DNA of 64,000 bases from Haliea salexigens DSM 19537 (GTDB lineage: Bacteria > Pseudomonadota > Gammaproteobacteria > Pseudomonadales > Halieaceae), in contig NZ_AUHJ01000011.1 of assembly GCF_000423125.1 (NCBI RefSeq), forward strand, positions 1 to 64,000, written 5' to 3'. Shown piece by piece: positions 63,860 through 64,000 of the stretch. Both the position numbers and the translations under genes were made by a program. Under the pieces are notes generated by a model that was not told the DNA's origin, did no database searches, and saw only the letters and a program-made list of their open reading frames with translations. The stretch's first letter is position 1, and the number at the start of each line of letters is the position of its first letter.

Positions 63860-64000
63860 TCAGGCGGCGTTGTGATAGACGTTCTGCACATCGTCCAGGT
63901 AGTTGAGCATATCCAGCAGGCGCTCCATGACCTGCGCATCCTCGCCCTCAAGTGCCACTGACGCCTGGGGGACAAACTGCACCTCGTCGACTTCAAACTC
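63860..64000 (-). CDS. yebC: YebC/PmpR family transcriptional regulator, C-terminal fragment (5' cut by window edge)
   Basis: The minus strand is open from 64000 to the stop at 63860-63862 and gives 46 residues that match the C-terminus of YebC-family proteins: the AQVMERLLDMLNYLDDVQNVYHNA end mirrors LIDMLEDCDDVQEVYHN of E. coli YebC. YebC proteins act as transcription regulators and aid ribosomes on proline stretches. The end is one residue or so after the His-Asn motif, shorter than in E. coli. The remainder of the gene is outside the window. Confidence 0.85.
   Translation of the reverse strand, partial: EFEVDEVQFVPQASVALEGEDAQVMERLLDMLNYLDDVQNVYHNAA

Overview
The window is GC-rich and densely coded, with about 57 genes, short gaps and many 4-base ATGA/GTGA overlaps. 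Several families point to a gammaproteobacterium: EpmB, YaeQ, a PA3496-type small protein, TIGR02647, a YejABEF-like transporter and a PuuA/PuuB pair. Adding the two P450s, the WS/DGAT lipid acyltransferase, the SnoaL-like protein and the BCCT carrier, a marine heterotroph of the OM60/NOR5 (Halieaceae) type is my best guess. That placement is an inference, not a measurement.

Layout. 1-1295: right end of an IS66-family element with a translationally coupled passenger ORF. 1401-5201: a membrane-anchored two-component-type propeller protein with a degenerate GGDEF and an intact-looking EAL. 5376-9504: a tight operon of alcohol dehydrogenase, KorA, KorB and a ferritin-like diiron protein. 9550-16141: an accessory-looking block with two P450s, two tandem ANL (AMP-forming) enzymes of identical length, a DUF3127 protein with an SSB-like acidic tip, and a SnoaL-like protein. 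16326-19000: katG-dps with a long inverted repeat upstream. 19181-22956: epmB, a puuB-like oxidase and a divergent puuA-like ligase. 22973-25421: small zinc ribbon, B12-type radical SAM enzyme, PA3496-like protein. 25764-29863: shikimate kinase, gcvT, HNH nuclease, FAH-family hydrolase, TauE/SafE permease.

29900-36954: UspA tandem protein with SulP transporter, a single-repeat voltage-gated channel, a peptidoglycan-binding protein, an M20 peptidase and an MFS carrier. 37016-38851: a WS/DGAT with a histone-like basic tail, abutted by a small Cys-rich ORF. 38917-44934: a five-gene peptide ABC transporter operon. 45119-50778: Nei glycosylase, exported nuclease, YaeQ, DUF1295 protein, SDR, TIGR02647 protein, PQQ-type sugar dehydrogenase. 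50919-59243: MltB transglycosylase, BCCT carrier, quinone-reductase-like enzyme, SGSH-like sulfatase, Calx-beta/GDPD lipoprotein, exported cyclase-family hydrolase. 59346-63853: a coupled run of lipoprotein, alpha/beta hydrolase, kynureninase and DUF885 protein. The window ends inside the 3' end of a YebC-family gene.

The most distinctive parts are the P450/duplicated-ANL block, the ADH-KOR-ferritin operon, the SSB-tailed DUF3127 protein, the Cav-like selectivity filter of the ion channel, the basic tail on the WS/DGAT, and an unexplained three-hairpin element at 25561-25650. I saw no tRNA, rRNA or CRISPR array. The only gene-free stretch above 300 bases is 25422-25763.
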